From Cunninghamia lanceolata (Eukaryota; Streptophyta; Pinopsida; Cupressales; Cupressaceae): a stretch of 64,000 nt of DNA. Positions 11,769-23,243 of the stretch are shown piece by piece. The stretch lies in contig BSBN01000445.1 in NCBI GenBank assembly GCA_027924645.1, positions 7,609,001 through 7,673,000 of the forward strand, in the 5' to 3' direction. The notes under the pieces are model-generated. The model was not told the origin of the DNA and ran no database searches. It saw only the letters and a list, made by a program, of their open reading frames with translations. The first letter of the stretch is position 1. Each line of letters begins with the position of its first letter. The position numbers and the translations under genes were made by a program.

Positions 11769-12962
11769 ATGGGAATCCAAATGGATGCATATTGTTTAAG
11801 GGAGCAACTCAAGACTGCCCTTGAAGATCTTGAACAGTCAAACTCTGAAGTCAATAAATTAAAGGAAAGACTCAAACAGGCTAATGATTTCAGGAGAGAA
11901 CTAAAAGACAAATTAAGTCTCTCTATGAAAAAGAGAAAGGAACTGCTTCAGCAATTGGCAAGACAAAGTGAAGCAAATAATGCAAATGAAGATTTGACTG
12001 AGAAAACCAAGTTATGTGAAAAGTTATCAAAAGAAGTCATTATGGTAAGACATGAAATGGAATCAGGAGTTATAAAGTTTACCCAAGAGATTGAAGAGAA
12101 AAGAAAAACTGAAGATAATCTAAGACAATCTCTCAAGGAGAAATCAGAAGATTGCCACCAAATGGATAGAATTATTAGACATCTTGAATCTGATCTTGAA
12201 GATGCTAAGGATAATGAAGAAAAACTTGAGGATCAAATTGTCTCTCTCAAAAGGGATCTTCAAACAACAAATGAATATAAAGAGAAATTCAAGATAAGTT
12301 CTGCTCAACTTGAAGTTCTTCTTGGAAGTCAGAAGAGGGCAGATGACAACTGTGGTTTGGGATATGAGAAAGGAGAAAGCTCTGGATCAGGTCAGCAGAA
12401 TTTTGGACCAGAAAATCCAAGGAACAGGCCTAGAAGACCTCCGGTAAGATAGCCCAATGCTCAAAGATATACATCCTTCAATGGATACTGCCACAGCTAT
12501 AATCACTTTGGTCACAAAGCTAATCAGTGCAGAAAGAGAATGAATCAGACTAACTCATCCTTCTCCAAACAGTGTTTTAACTGCAAAAGGTATGGTCACA
12601 AGTCTTATGAATGCAAAAATATGCAAATGAACAAATCATTCAATGGTAGATGCTTTGCATGCAATAGAGTAGGTCATATGGCTAATCAATGCAGATCAAG
12701 AGGATATCAGTCAAATATGCAAAGAAATGTTGTTTGCCAAATCTGCAATAGGTCTGGCCATAGTGCAAAATTCTATAGAAGCAAGAATCAGGACAAAAGA
12801 GGTCCGGTATATCATAATCAGAATCAAGATAAGGGTAAACAAAAGGTGAATGCGGATGAAGTTAAAAGTGAGATGAGCAAGATTTGGGTGAAGAAAAGTA
12901 CTAAGAATGTAGAGGTTGGATCTGCACTAGACTCTAGTGCTGATATTCCTTCCAGAAATTAA
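11769..12962 (+). pseudogene. Element 1 ORF1: coiled-coil plus CCHC zinc-knuckle Gag-like protein
   Basis: One frame of about 397 codons broken by a single TAG (12450-12452), where element 2 has CAG. The first 200 residues are Lys/Glu/Leu-rich heptad-like sequence, a likely coiled coil. The C-terminal half holds zinc knuckles of the CX2CX4HX4C type. The first knuckle has lost its second Cys (Tyr instead) and the fourth ends in Tyr instead of Cys, so at most two are intact. By family knowledge such proteins bind RNA and assemble particles. The frame stops right after an aspartate-serine-serine motif, which in element 2 is Asp-Ser-Gly. Confidence 0.8.
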
Positions 12963-13395
12963 AAAAAAAGGTGAGCTCTGGCTCAGGGGGAGACACAAAG
13001 AAAACCTTGTTCCCCCAGCTAGTCAAGTAGTGCCAAAACTGGCACAAGAAGAGTTGTGGATTGAAGGGTTCATAAGGAAAACATCCAAACAAAATATGGT
13101 TAAGATTTGGAAGATTCGCATGATGTTTAAAGATCAGGACAGATCCGGTTCTTCAAGTCATCCGAATAAGGCAAACTGGAATAATGTAGGTCGAGCATTT
13201 ATTGTAATATGATATTAGGGTTTGCGGAGCAATATAAGGGTTTTCTCATTAATCACTTGTTCATTCTGCACTCAAGAAGAAATGAAAAGTGGAGCTTTGC
13301 AACGAAATTCCTCAAGTTCATCAAAGATCATTTACAGAAGTCATTACATCCAGAAATCAATCCAACCTCCTCCATGAAACCGAAAGGTGCAAAAG

Positions 13396-16300
13396 AAACA
13401 TCCATACAAATCCTTGGAGGTAGATCCCCTAGGTGCATTTTCTAGTGTTTCGCATGGTGTTTTGCACACTGAAGATATTAGGGTTTATATACATGCGAGT
13501 ATTGAAGAATTTGGGCAATCAAAGTTAGTAGATATCTATCACAAATAGTTGTTAGATGATTCTTTTGAGATTAAACCTCAGTATAAAGCCATCCGGGATA
13601 AGCATTTTGCACAGTGCATTCATTTTCCATGTTTTGAAGAAGATGAATGGGTCCAGTATGTATTGAGTAGAGTGCATGACAATTTCCTATGGTTGAATAA
13701 ACCATTTAAGATCACCAAAGATGCAATTAGGGTAGTAACCGGTCTACACTCATCTGGTGGAATACCTGTTCTCAAGTCTGTCAAGAATCAGACAGTAAGT
13801 GATGCAACTGGATCAAAATTTGACAAGAGAGCTATGACAATTGAAGACATCACTGAACTGGATGTCAAATTTGCTTCCATAATAATTGGTTACAAGATTT
13901 ATCACTCTAGTAGGGAAAACTCAGTACTGGGAACTGCAGTTTACACAGCCTATCAAATGCTAAAAGAAAATGTTGACTATGATCTGTGTGAACTTCTTCT
14001 CAGCCAACTATTGGAAAATTTGCAAAAGATCAAGAAGGATAAGAAGAACTCCTTCAAGTATGGTGGCTTGTTACTCTGCCTATTCTTTTATTACATAAAT
14101 GAGCTTCCCAGATCCAATGGCTAGGTGTGGTAGAATGAGAAACTGGTTGCAATTCAGATAAGAGACTATTTGCATGGGCTTGGGGATGCTAAAGCAAGAA
14201 ATACAGCCATGTGGGGATACTTCAAGAACTTTCAAAACATGATGCAAGCAAGAGAAAGGATTCCCTAGTCTCTTGTTGAGAAATACAAAGACACAATCTG
14301 CTTTATGGTAGAGACTGATCAGTGCCTAATGGAGGCAGTAGAACCAAGGACAATTTGGATCATGCCCATGGGGTATGAAGTGGATGAATAGATTGTGGAG
14401 TTGCATGTTCAACACATGCTAAGTCAGCCAAAGGATCCAAAGGCAGAAAGGTTTGGAACCTTTGAGGAGTTGAGTGTAAAGATTCATGTGGAACTCAGAG
14501 AACCAGAGATGAAAAGGAAGGTGAGAAAAGAAGTAGAACATATTGCCCAAGGTCTTGGCATCTCAAAGGAGGCACTTGATGCCCATAGGGAAAAGAGAGA
14601 AAAGGCTGAGGCAGAAAAGAAAGAGGCAGAAAAGGGAAGCAAGAAAAGTGCTCTAGTAGAAACCTCAACCCAGACCAGATCATCAAAGAGATCTGCACCT
14701 GTCACTACCAAAAGCTTAAAAACATCAAAACTGGAACTTTAGACATCCGGAAAAGGAGAGAAAAGGTCTAAAACAAAAGCCACAAGGGCTTATGCAAGTC
14801 AAATAGATGAAGAGGAAACCAAATTAGATGAGGGGGTAAAGGAAATAAAGAAGCAAAAGAAGAAAGGATCCAGTAAACCTTCGATAGGACAAGACAAGGA
14901 AGAGAAGGAAGAGGAATTTGTTGAAAAACCCACTTTCTCCTTAGATGATGTAGTAAAAGCAGTCACAGTGGATGGGAACCTGCAACCCTTAACAGAATTC
15001 TATAATGAATACAATGAAGCAGATAAAAAGATTCTGGAGGAAGCCACAGTTAAGTTTTTAAACATTTACAATAAAGCTTTTATTGAAATTATCTCTTTAA
15101 CTCCTAAGAGTCTAGAAAAGGAGTTGAAAATGAGAAAGACCAATGCCATGGCAAAAGACCTTGAGATCCGAGAACAAATAGCTATTCAACTATATCCTTC
15201 AATCGATCCCAAGACAATGAATATGGCATTCAAGGATTGCAAGGATGAGTTCAGGAGCAAAGCAAGGATGAATCAGCTCATGCTTGGTGAGACTGACAAG
15301 GTAGCCAAGGACACTAAAGAGATTCTATGGAAAACCTTCAAAAGATTTAATCTTCCTATTATAGAGGACTTGGGTACTGATCCCTCAACCACAAGTGTTG
15401 TAGAAGAAACCACTGAGAAAATGACAAAAGAGGTGGGCCCTGAATAGACCAACATTTCTCCTCTGGTTTCCCCTACAGTCTTCGGATCTAAAGGAGAAGA
15501 AACATTATAGGAGAAAGAAGCAGAGGTGAAGGAAAAAGAAGATGACAGTGCTAAGGTTGTAGAGGGAGAGAAGACTTCAACAGAGAAGACCACAACTGCT
15601 AGTGGTGAGAATGTAGAAGGAGAGAAAACTCCAAAGGACAGCTCCAAGATTGTAGAAGAGAAGAAACATTTGTCTCCAGCAAGAGACACTGCACAAACTG
15701 TCCAAGAATTCTTAACAAAAGCAACTATAGAAATTGATGAACCGGACCTAGTAAAAGGACCATTAGATTTTGACTCTCTGTCACCGGTGCAAACAATGAA
15801 AATAGCCTCATTTGCAAATGAGAAGGTCAAAGATAAACTACTAAAATATCACATGGAAGACTACGAGCTTATGGAGGTGGCATCCGGAGTGCTAGAAAAG
15901 ATCATGCCATCTTTTCAGAAGGATCCCACAGCCTCCTCTTCCAGTAATCTCAAAACCTTAGTCAATAGTGTTAGTACACATTTTGATTCTCTAGAAAAAT
16001 CAGCTGAAGAAAAGGTCCGGAAGGAGTTTTTGGATAAAAGGTTCTCCAAGGTACAAGGTTTGATCATTAATGATAGGAGAAACATGAATATTGGGATAAA
16101 GAGCTTAGAAAATGCTCTTAAGAATGGTAGAGAAATATACAATTTTTGTATTTCTTGGTCCAAAGTTACAGTGGAGATTGAGAAGAAAATAAAAGAGCAA
16201 GAGGACAAACTACTAAGCTTGTCTCAAAGTTTTGATCCTCTTTCATCCTCGATAATAAATCAAGAGTGTCAGACTATTGCAATCACAAATGCAATTAAGA

Positions 16301-16566
16301 ATTTTGAGAAGGAAAGGAAGAACATAATTAACCAGATGGGTGAATTTAGAAGGATTATTATCCCTAAGTTAGAGGCCATGCATGAGGCCATAAATGATGC
16401 TCATATTACAACCTGGACCAATGATCCGACAGATCTTAAGAAGGCAGAAGCATTTGCATTCTTGTTGAGTGGTCACATCTCAATTTTAGACAGGATGAAG
16501 CAGAGTTGGGCGACAGAAGTTGTATAGTTGAAGAATACTTTTTCAGACATACTCAAGTATATGTAA
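13396..16566 (+). pseudogene. Element 1 ORF2: decayed copy of the large unknown protein
   Basis: This reads in a single frame and aligns residue for residue with the 1044 aa ORF2 of element 2, from about residue 18 to the last residue. There is no frameshift in 3.1 kb, only nine TAG stops (13546, 14122, 14131, 14266, 14389, 14740, 15445, 15508, 16525). Seven of them align with CAG in element 2. About 96 bp containing the start codon is missing at 13395/13396. The pieces between stops keep the conserved N-terminal region, the charged linker and the C-terminal helical region. No known family recognised. Confidence 0.82.
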
Positions 16567-16660
16567 GTACAACTTGTATATATATACTTATGAGGCTAAG
16601 TATAGTTAAATTTTTTTGAAAATTTTGGTATGCGGACCCTACCCTTTACCATTGATGTCA

Positions 16661-16805
16661 AAGGGGGAGTGAGGAGCAGTGAAAAATGAGGAATCCAACT
16701 AAAGGGGGAGCTCCAGAAAATGTAGAGCATCAACCAAGGGGAAGCATAGTGTAAACACTTAGTCATTTTTCACTAAGTGTTGCCATCAATGCCAAAGGGG
16801 GAGAT
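16661..16805 (+). promoter_or_regulatory. Multiple polypurine tracts and hairpin of element 1
   Basis: AAGGGGGAG-type tracts occur at 16661 and 16701, a variant at about 16736, and the proximal tract at 16794-16805 directly abuts the 3' LTR. These prime plus-strand synthesis. A hairpin (ACACTTAG .. CTAAGTGT, 16755-16780) lies between the last two. Element 2 has the same arrangement. Confidence 0.8.
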
Positions 16806-17897
16806 TGTTGGCAAGAGACACTATATGGATTCATGATTGTTGTCATTGATGGCAACAAAGTTCATCCCTCACATTTGCAAGACATGGTGTGTCTCTACCG
16901 GAAGTCAGAATGAAGATTGTTGTGGTCCGGTAAACAAGAACAGAGCATGTGGCAAGGTCTGACAAATAGGTCCGGATCTCTCAGAGGAAGTATCTTGGTG
17001 AAGTGCAGATTTTGGGAAGTCAAGAGGAGTATCTTGACTGATAGATTCCAGGGTTTGAGCCTCCGATGTGGAAAGGATAGAGAGATATGAATGCTTGAGT
17101 GTCGGGTTCCCAAGTGACAGTGTGAACAAAGGAAGAACTGACTGGCAGAACATCAGACATTGTTCCGGATGTGTTATTAATGATGGAAAAGGTTCTTAAG
17201 GCATAAGTTATGTTTGGCTAACATAATTAATGACTTCTACAAGTATATGATTGATCCGCATTACTTGGTGTGCAAGGATTCAGCCGACAGATCAGAGTTT
17301 GAGGAAATTATTAACTGTTTCGGATGCCGACTAGAAAGGTGATGAAATTACTTGTGTGGATATATATACACGATGGATTTAGTTGTGAGGGGTGTTGTTG
17401 TTGTTAATGATGTGCAAATAAAAGCAGAAAAGTAGAGTAGGAGCAGTAAGGAAGGTCCCGTATGTGAAAGGAAAGTAGCATCAGAAAAGAGGAAAGATAA
17501 AGTGCAGCAGATTAGTGTACTGAGCTTAACCAAAACTAAACCCCAGCATTTGTAGATGCTCCCAATTAGTTCAAGTATTGTATAACACTCTTTTTATAGA
17601 CAGCGAGTCTCTTGTAGGCAGTGTGCCTCTTGTGAGCAGTGTCCTCAGGCAGTGAGCCCTAATTGGCAAGTGCCATTTTGTTTTTCTATTCTTCTAACAG
17701 AGAATACAATCGTGGGTTAATCACCCCGTGGTTTTCTCCCTTAATAGGGTTTCCACATCAAAAATATTGTGTCATGTGTATTTCCATTTCATGGTTATGT
17801 TTGCTTCTTTGAATTAATGCTGCATTGATTAAAGAGAAAGTTCAGAAAGAAGAAATAATTAGGATAACTAATTCACCCCCCCTCCCAGTTATCAACA
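16806..17897 (+). repeat. 3' LTR of element 1
   Basis: It pairs with 10628-11716 and is followed by the target duplication TCTCC. Its short minus-strand frames (16895-17153) mirror those of the 5' LTR and are not genes. Confidence 0.92.
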
Positions 17898-17902
17898 TCT
17901 CC

Positions 17903-19971
17903 AACTTCACATATAGCTCCCAAGAACCTACATATCACAACAAGGGGGAACAAAACCACACATCTTGCTCTCCTCCCTACTGTAGACCCTCAAGAGGGTC
18001 ACCCCTGAGATAGGGAGGTCATCCACACACCTAGGGAACTCAATTCCACTTCACAACAAGGCACACAAACATTCCAAAACACAATATTACACCCATGGAT
18101 AATCACAACACATGAATTTAGCCAAGGCGAATTCAAAGGGGTAGGGGAGTGGACACACTCGACTCAAGAGTGCCACTCCTACAAAATATCCCAACACAAT
18201 TTCTATTATGGCCTCAAGCCAACAAGTTTAACAAACTCTTCCAAAGTTCCCATATTTTGGCTCTCAATCCATGTATCAAATTGCTCAAAGTCACATAAAT
18301 TGCCCTCAAGGCTTTCAATATCCCAAAACAAGGTAATGACCCCAAGGAGGATCACTCCTCCCCTACCCCACACTTGTTGAGCATCTTCTCCCAAGTGGGA
18401 GAGGCTCTTACAACACCCCATAAAATTTCCCCACAATAACAAAATACAATTCAATAAAATACATCACACACATATGCATCATGCAAACAACTAAAATACA
18501 AAAGGAAGGCCTTAGCCTTGAAAACCAACCTTTAAAAGCCCTATTAAGGAAGAAAGTTGATGTAGAGCTTCTCCAAAATCCCCTCCAACATAAGCCACTA
18601 AACTCCCTCTATCTTTTTTTTTCCAAAAATTAATTTCAAACAATTAAAATTCTCCAAAAATTCAACAACCTCTCTCCCTATCCCAAGTGGGATTAAAATA
18701 AGCCCAACCCATGAGTTTAGAGGAATGGGGAGGTGACACTTGTCACCTCCTCACTCTTCCTCCCCACTACAAGCATGTCCCAAGGGATGGTGTGGATACA
18801 TGTCACTTACCCATCCCCAAGTCTCCCTCACCCCTTACCACTTGTCCTCTCTCCAACATGTGGGAGAGAAAGGAGTTAAAGAGGGAAAGAGTGACACATG
18901 TGTCACCCTCCTTTACTCTCAAGAGGGACCACACAACTCCAAGGGTACTCTCACCAATTGTGAGAGAGACTTGGAGTCAAGTCCTCCAAAATTGGTGGGT
19001 CTTGGAGTCATCTCTAACCTTGGGAAGTGAAAAGGGATGGGGTTGAGAGTTGCTACCACTCATCCTCTCCCTCCCATGCCTCCAAATTTGTCACTTAATT
19101 TCAGTGTTAAGTTAAGGTGACCATATGGAGGTCTACCAAGGGTTACTCATGTCAAAAAAGACCCTAGACCCATGGGGTATAACCTAGGGTCAAGTTAAAA
19201 CACATGAAAAGGGTCTCTAAAAATTTAAAATTTAAAAGTGTAATTCAAAGACAAAAATTCTTACAACACAAATTATAATTCAAATTAAAAGAGGGTAGAC
19301 TTAACCCAATTAACCACATGAAAATTAACATTACAACATTTCATCATACACAGATTTGATCTTAGTTCCTCGTGGAACTAGATCAATTTCACAAGGGATT
19401 ACAACATCAAAAGTGGGATGATCTCCAATATCTGTGGCTGGTTAGAAATACCCGCACACTCTATTGCAAAGTTAATTTCACATATACACATAATAGCCAA
19501 ATAAAATTAAAACATACACTCATATAAAATATCACAAGTTCACATAATCATAAAAAAAAGTCACATTACAATTAGGTTGTAATTTTTGCATTACAAACAT
19601 CCATTCCCAAGATTGAATTTCAAAACAATTTTCTATCCAACATCACCCAATTAGTTTTCCCTTAATAATAAGCATTTATCTAACATCACCCAATTTGTGT
19701 TCTCTAATATACAATATCTATCTAACATTACCCAATTAGTTTTCCTTTAACATCATATTATAAATCAATTTCTATCTAACATCACCCAATTAGTTTTCCT
19801 TTAATAACATAATATAAATCAATTTCTATCTAACATCACCCAATTAGTTTTCCTTTAATATAAAGTCTAATAGCTTGGGAATTCAGGATCAACAGTCCCA
19901 CAAGTCTAAATGTATTAGCACCAGTAAAGTAAGTAGTCAAATGAACAGGAATGAAAAAGGTAGGCCTCACA
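17903..19971. mobile_element. Right arm of the non-coding TG..CA insert
   Basis: This is the continuation of the insert that starts at 7707, resuming after element 1 and its TCTCC duplication. It ends GGCCTCACA just before the second CATGG. No coding sequence is recognised; the frames at 18711-19046 and 18740-19030 overlap in a CT-rich region and lack protein features. A short perfect palindrome (AGGTGACA .. TGTCACCT, about 18731-18748) and a tandem array lie inside. Confidence 0.55.
19630..19866. repeat. Tandem array of a roughly 55 bp unit, five copies
   Basis: Five copies are built around TATCTAACATCACCCAATTA followed by GTTTTCCTTTAATA. The last three copies are nearly identical and the first two are more diverged, so the array probably grew toward its right end. 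Confidence 0.88.
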
Positions 19972-19972
19972 C

Positions 19973-20829
19973 ATGGAGCTAGAAATAGCTTATCAAATCT
20001 GGGAAAAGTTAAAGAATCTATATGAAGCAGATAACTCTGTGAAAAGGGCCAAGTTGCAAAGTTTGAAGGTGAAATATGAATGTTTGAAGATGAGTGAAGA
20101 TAACAACATAACATCCTTCATGCAAAAGGTTGATGAACTTGTAAGTGGTACTAGAAATTTGGGAGAAAAAATTGAGGACATTGAAGTTGTGAACAAAATT
20201 CTTAGATTGCTACCTAAATCATATAGTCATAAAGTAGTTGCAATTGAAGAAGTAATGATAGTGACAAAGATTACAAAATATTAGCTACTCAAGAAGTTAA
20301 TAGCCTTTGAAATGAGAGAACTTGGTAATTCACTTCTAAAGATAGAGACTGCTTTCAAGGCTAACACTTCAAAAGGAATCCCCAAATCTAACAAGTACAA
20401 GGTGAAACCAGATTATGAGCTTGAAGAACTTGAAGCCAACTTTGTTAACAATCTACCCAAAGGTACTGGTAAGTTCAAAGGCAAACTACCTTTCAAATGT
20501 TTCATTTGTGGTAAAGTTGGTCATTATGCTTCTAGATGCCCCACAAGAGTTCCTAAGCCAAGACCTAATAGACCTAAAATCCCAAAGAAATGTTATTATG
20601 TTGAAGATCTTGATGATGATGGAGTATCAGATGGAGAACTAGATAATGCTAGTACATCTAGTAATGAATTCTTATTTATTGCTATTAAAGAACCTGTGAC
20701 TACTAATCCTACTACTTGTGTGAAGGAAGAAAAAATAGTAGAAAGTGCCTTGGTTGCTCAGGTTGTTGAAGACAAAGATGAATGGATTATTGACAGTGGA
20801 TGCTCTCATCACATCACCGGTGACAAAAG
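19973..20829 (+). pseudogene. gag: Host copia gag, C-terminal part, and protease start
   Basis: The frame continues gag after the second CATGG (19972-19976). It contains the helical Gag core, with one TAG at about 20281, then a CCHC knuckle of the form C-F-I-C-G-K-V-G-H-Y-A-S-R-C near 20497-20538. The copia aspartic protease motif D-S-G-C-S-H-H follows near 20797. A one-base frameshift at about 20829 moves the rest into another frame. In a live element this protease would cut the polyprotein. Confidence 0.85.
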
Positions 20830-21308
20830 TTGATAATTTTGGAAAAATTTGATGGAGGATTGGTTAGGTTTGGTGATGATAGAGCCGGTAATATTTGTGG
20901 AAAAGGATCCATTTCTTTTGATGGCCAGCATAACACTGATGATGTCTTATATGTGAAGGGATTAATGCACAATCTCTTGAGTGTTGGTCAGATGTATGGA
21001 AAAGGTTATGATCTCATATTCAAAGACAATGGATGCAAGATATTGGAAAGCTTCGGAACAATAATTGCAACTGGCAAGAAGACAAGAGGTAACATTTATC
21101 ATTTGAAAGGGACTAATGAATATTGTTTGCTGGCTTAGAATGATGAAAGTTGGTTGTGGCATAGAAGGCTGTGTCATATCAATTTTAACAACATTGTGAA
21201 GATAAGTTTCACTCAAGCTGTAAGAGATTTGTCCAATCTTGTGAAGCCTGCTGATACTTTGTGCAAGGAGTGCCAATTTGGAAAATAGACAAAAATAAGT
21301 TTCAAGAG
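20830..21308 (+). pseudogene. pol: Host copia protease end and GAG-pre-integrase region
   Basis: The frame after the shift at 20829 reads the protease C-terminal half, with the typical L-Y-V-K-G-L-M-H-N-L-L-S-V-G-Q sequence. It then reads the pre-integrase zinc region (W-H-R-R-L-C-H and C-K-E-C-Q-F-G-K). Two TAG stops interrupt it, at about 21136 and 21286. It reaches AAGAG (21304-21308), the duplicated site where a 16.7 kb insert enters. Translation across the two AAGAG copies restores the frame into integrase at 38035. Confidence 0.85.
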
Positions 21309-21563
21309 TGGTGCAGTGCACCTAGGATGTTCATAATGTCAAATTTTGAATTTTTGTGTGATGGAGACTAAATGAAGTTTTGAAAATAATGTATTAAAGC
21401 CTTCTATAGGTGTAGTCATGTAGTGGAGGCCTAGAATAGGCCATTTCTTTAGTGGATTCTACAAAGTTACTAAGACTAGATCAGTCTATTATTAGACAGT
21501 TAGCCTTTTTAGTAACAATAGTCAGTTTTAGGCTATTTTTAGCCCTTTCCCACGATTTGGGAG
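21309..21563 (+). mobile_element. Solo-LTR-like unit, left arm (related to the chromovirus LTR)
   Basis: This unit spans 21309-38034 and is bounded by AAGAG duplications. Without the chromovirus inside it is about 1.4 kb. It starts TGGTGCAG and ends CTCTGCATCA, exactly the terminal words of the chromovirus LTR (21564-23144), although the bodies differ. It has no internal region or primer site. I read it as a solo LTR of a related gypsy family that later received the chromovirus at GGGAG (21559-21563). Confidence 0.65.
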
Positions 21564-23144
21564 TGGTGCAGGAGCACCCCTACAAGGCAGGACATAAGTT
21601 CATTGTTCGCATGTCAGGACATCAGTCTATTTTTAGTATGTTTGACTTCATGATGTAATAAGGTCCATGGGACCAATGCGTATGTGTTTGATCTACCTAG
21701 GAGAATGTGCAGGTAGTTAGCGTTCGTTATCAGGTTGTCTGAGCTGTCTTCTCCCAGCCGCTGGGACTCGAGTTGGTAGTACTCGTAGGATATTGCTATA
21801 TATAGCTTAGATCAGTTAGGTTTTGGTGTTGTGTTGTGTTGTGTTGTGTGGTGTTAGTGATTGAGTTGAGATTCAGAGAGCAGTCCAGATATTGAGAAAC
21901 ATTGTTGTTTTATAGCATTAACAGAAGCAGAATATTTGTGATAAATCTAGACAAATCTCATCAATTGCATTTATCTGGTTTACAAGCTGTTTGTGCTTTG
22001 ATTTCTATTCTAATTACAGGTTGATGGATTCTTTCAACCCTTGCACCGGTTGATTCTCTGAATCGGTGGAATGGTCATGCATGTTAATTTAGGTTGCAAT
22101 TTTGGTTTTTTGTTTATGCATTTCATTGTTGGGAGATCAGTTGGTAGCATGCTATGAATCAGCCTAGCATCCTCATGTGCTAGGGTTAGGAGGATAAACT
22201 TTTAAGTTTTGATCAGAGGGTGATCCAGCCTGATCATCATGTTTTCTATGTGAAGTCGTGAGGTTCTGTAAGTTTGCATGCAGTTGACGGATATGTAGGA
22301 TCCGCATGTGATTTTCCAGACTGTGTGAATCGCATCGACATCTGTGAGTATATCGCTATCTGGATCAGGTTATGAAGCTGACGAAGACTATATGTTTTGA
22401 ATGCATTAGGATGATATAAGTCAGTTATATACTCAGTGTGTATATCATCGTCAGGATCATCTTTCGTGTGTATCCATCATCCGCATATCGCTATCGTATG
22501 CGGGAGTAAAAATCACTTTTTTGGCTAAGGACAGGAGGAGGATCTTAAAGGTCATCATTAGGATATTTATAATATCACCCGACATTTCATCATCATGCTG
22601 CGGATGATGTAAGAGTCTTATATCCGGGTGACATCATCATCAGGTGCATGTGACGTCATCGTCATCAGGATATTGCGAATATCACCCGATGCAGATTTAT
22701 CCTGCTGTCGTTAAGTGCTTTGGCATCGGCAGGAGTAATAGCGTCAGGGAGACCTTTTTCGGCCTGGCCGATAGAAGAAGTGTTGCCGATAGGCAACCTG
22801 ACCGATGAAAAGAGATATCAGGGTGATATCGGACATCGGGACAGAGTGTTGAAGTCCGGCCGATAAGCCAAGTCTGGCCGATCGGTATAGGACTGATATA
22901 TTCATCAGGGTGACATTAGTCATCAGGGGTAAGTCATTTCCCCTTGGCCGATGAACCATCTCTCGTCGATAGGCGATAAGGAAGTGAACAGTGGTCAGCA
23001 GGAGGATATTTCATGCTCGTCCGAAATATGATGATGCTGACAAGCTTATAGGTATACATGCTGCATGTCCAGATCTTAGCATGCTAGTGGATTAATGGCT
23101 TTTCCATCCTATTTGTAAGCTTCTGTTGCGTTTCCTCTGCATCA
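21564..23144 (+). repeat. 5' LTR of the chromovirus
   Basis: It starts TGGTGCAGGAGC and ends TCTGCATCA. Inside are a TATA box (CTATATATAG, about 21797-21806), a (GTGTT)n stretch (about 21822-21850), a short hairpin around ACCGGTTGATTC (about 22045-22068), and a dense cluster of GCCGAT/ATCGG and GGTGATAT/ATATCACC words at about 22560-22980. Confidence 0.92.
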
Positions 23145-23147
23145 TAG

Positions 23148-23159
23148 TTGTATCAGAGC
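23148..23159 (+). other. Primer binding site of the chromovirus (tRNA-iMet, one mismatch)
   Basis: TTGTATCAGAGC lies three bases after the LTR end and matches the tRNA-iMet complement except for one base (G to T). Confidence 0.75.
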
Positions 23160-23198
23160 AAAGGAAGGATCTTCTGGAAAAGATCAGGATATAGCAGG

Positions 23199-23243
23199 AT
23201 GTCAGATGAAGAAGGAACATCTGAGATTCTGGCAAGGATGACC
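23199..23243 (+). pseudogene. gag: Chromovirus gag, first 15 codons
   Basis: ATG at 23199 lies about 40 bp after the primer site and reads an acidic Gag N-terminus up to the TGACC target site (23239-23243). The frame continues without loss after the second TGACC at 30694-30698. This shows that element 2 cut a functional-looking gag start. Confidence 0.85.

Larger units (their letters stand above)
10628..17897 (+). mobile_element. Element 1: non-autonomous Sirevirus-like LTR retrotransposon
   Basis: A complete 7270 bp element with LTRs at 10628-11716 and 16806-17897, flanked by the 5 bp duplication TCTCC (10623-10627, 17898-17902). It has a tRNA-iMet primer site and several AAGGGGGAG polypurine tracts before the 3' LTR, the multiple-PPT arrangement described for Sireviruses. 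The interior has no protease, integrase or reverse transcriptase. It carries two degenerate frames that correspond to ORF1 and ORF2 of element 2. The two LTRs differ at many sites (30 or more by eye), so this copy is clearly older than element 2. Confidence 0.92.

Noticed and set aside
18711..19046. Two overlapping 96-111 codon frames in the TG..CA insert
   Set aside because: They occupy the same bases in different frames within CT-rich sequence, with no start context or motif.
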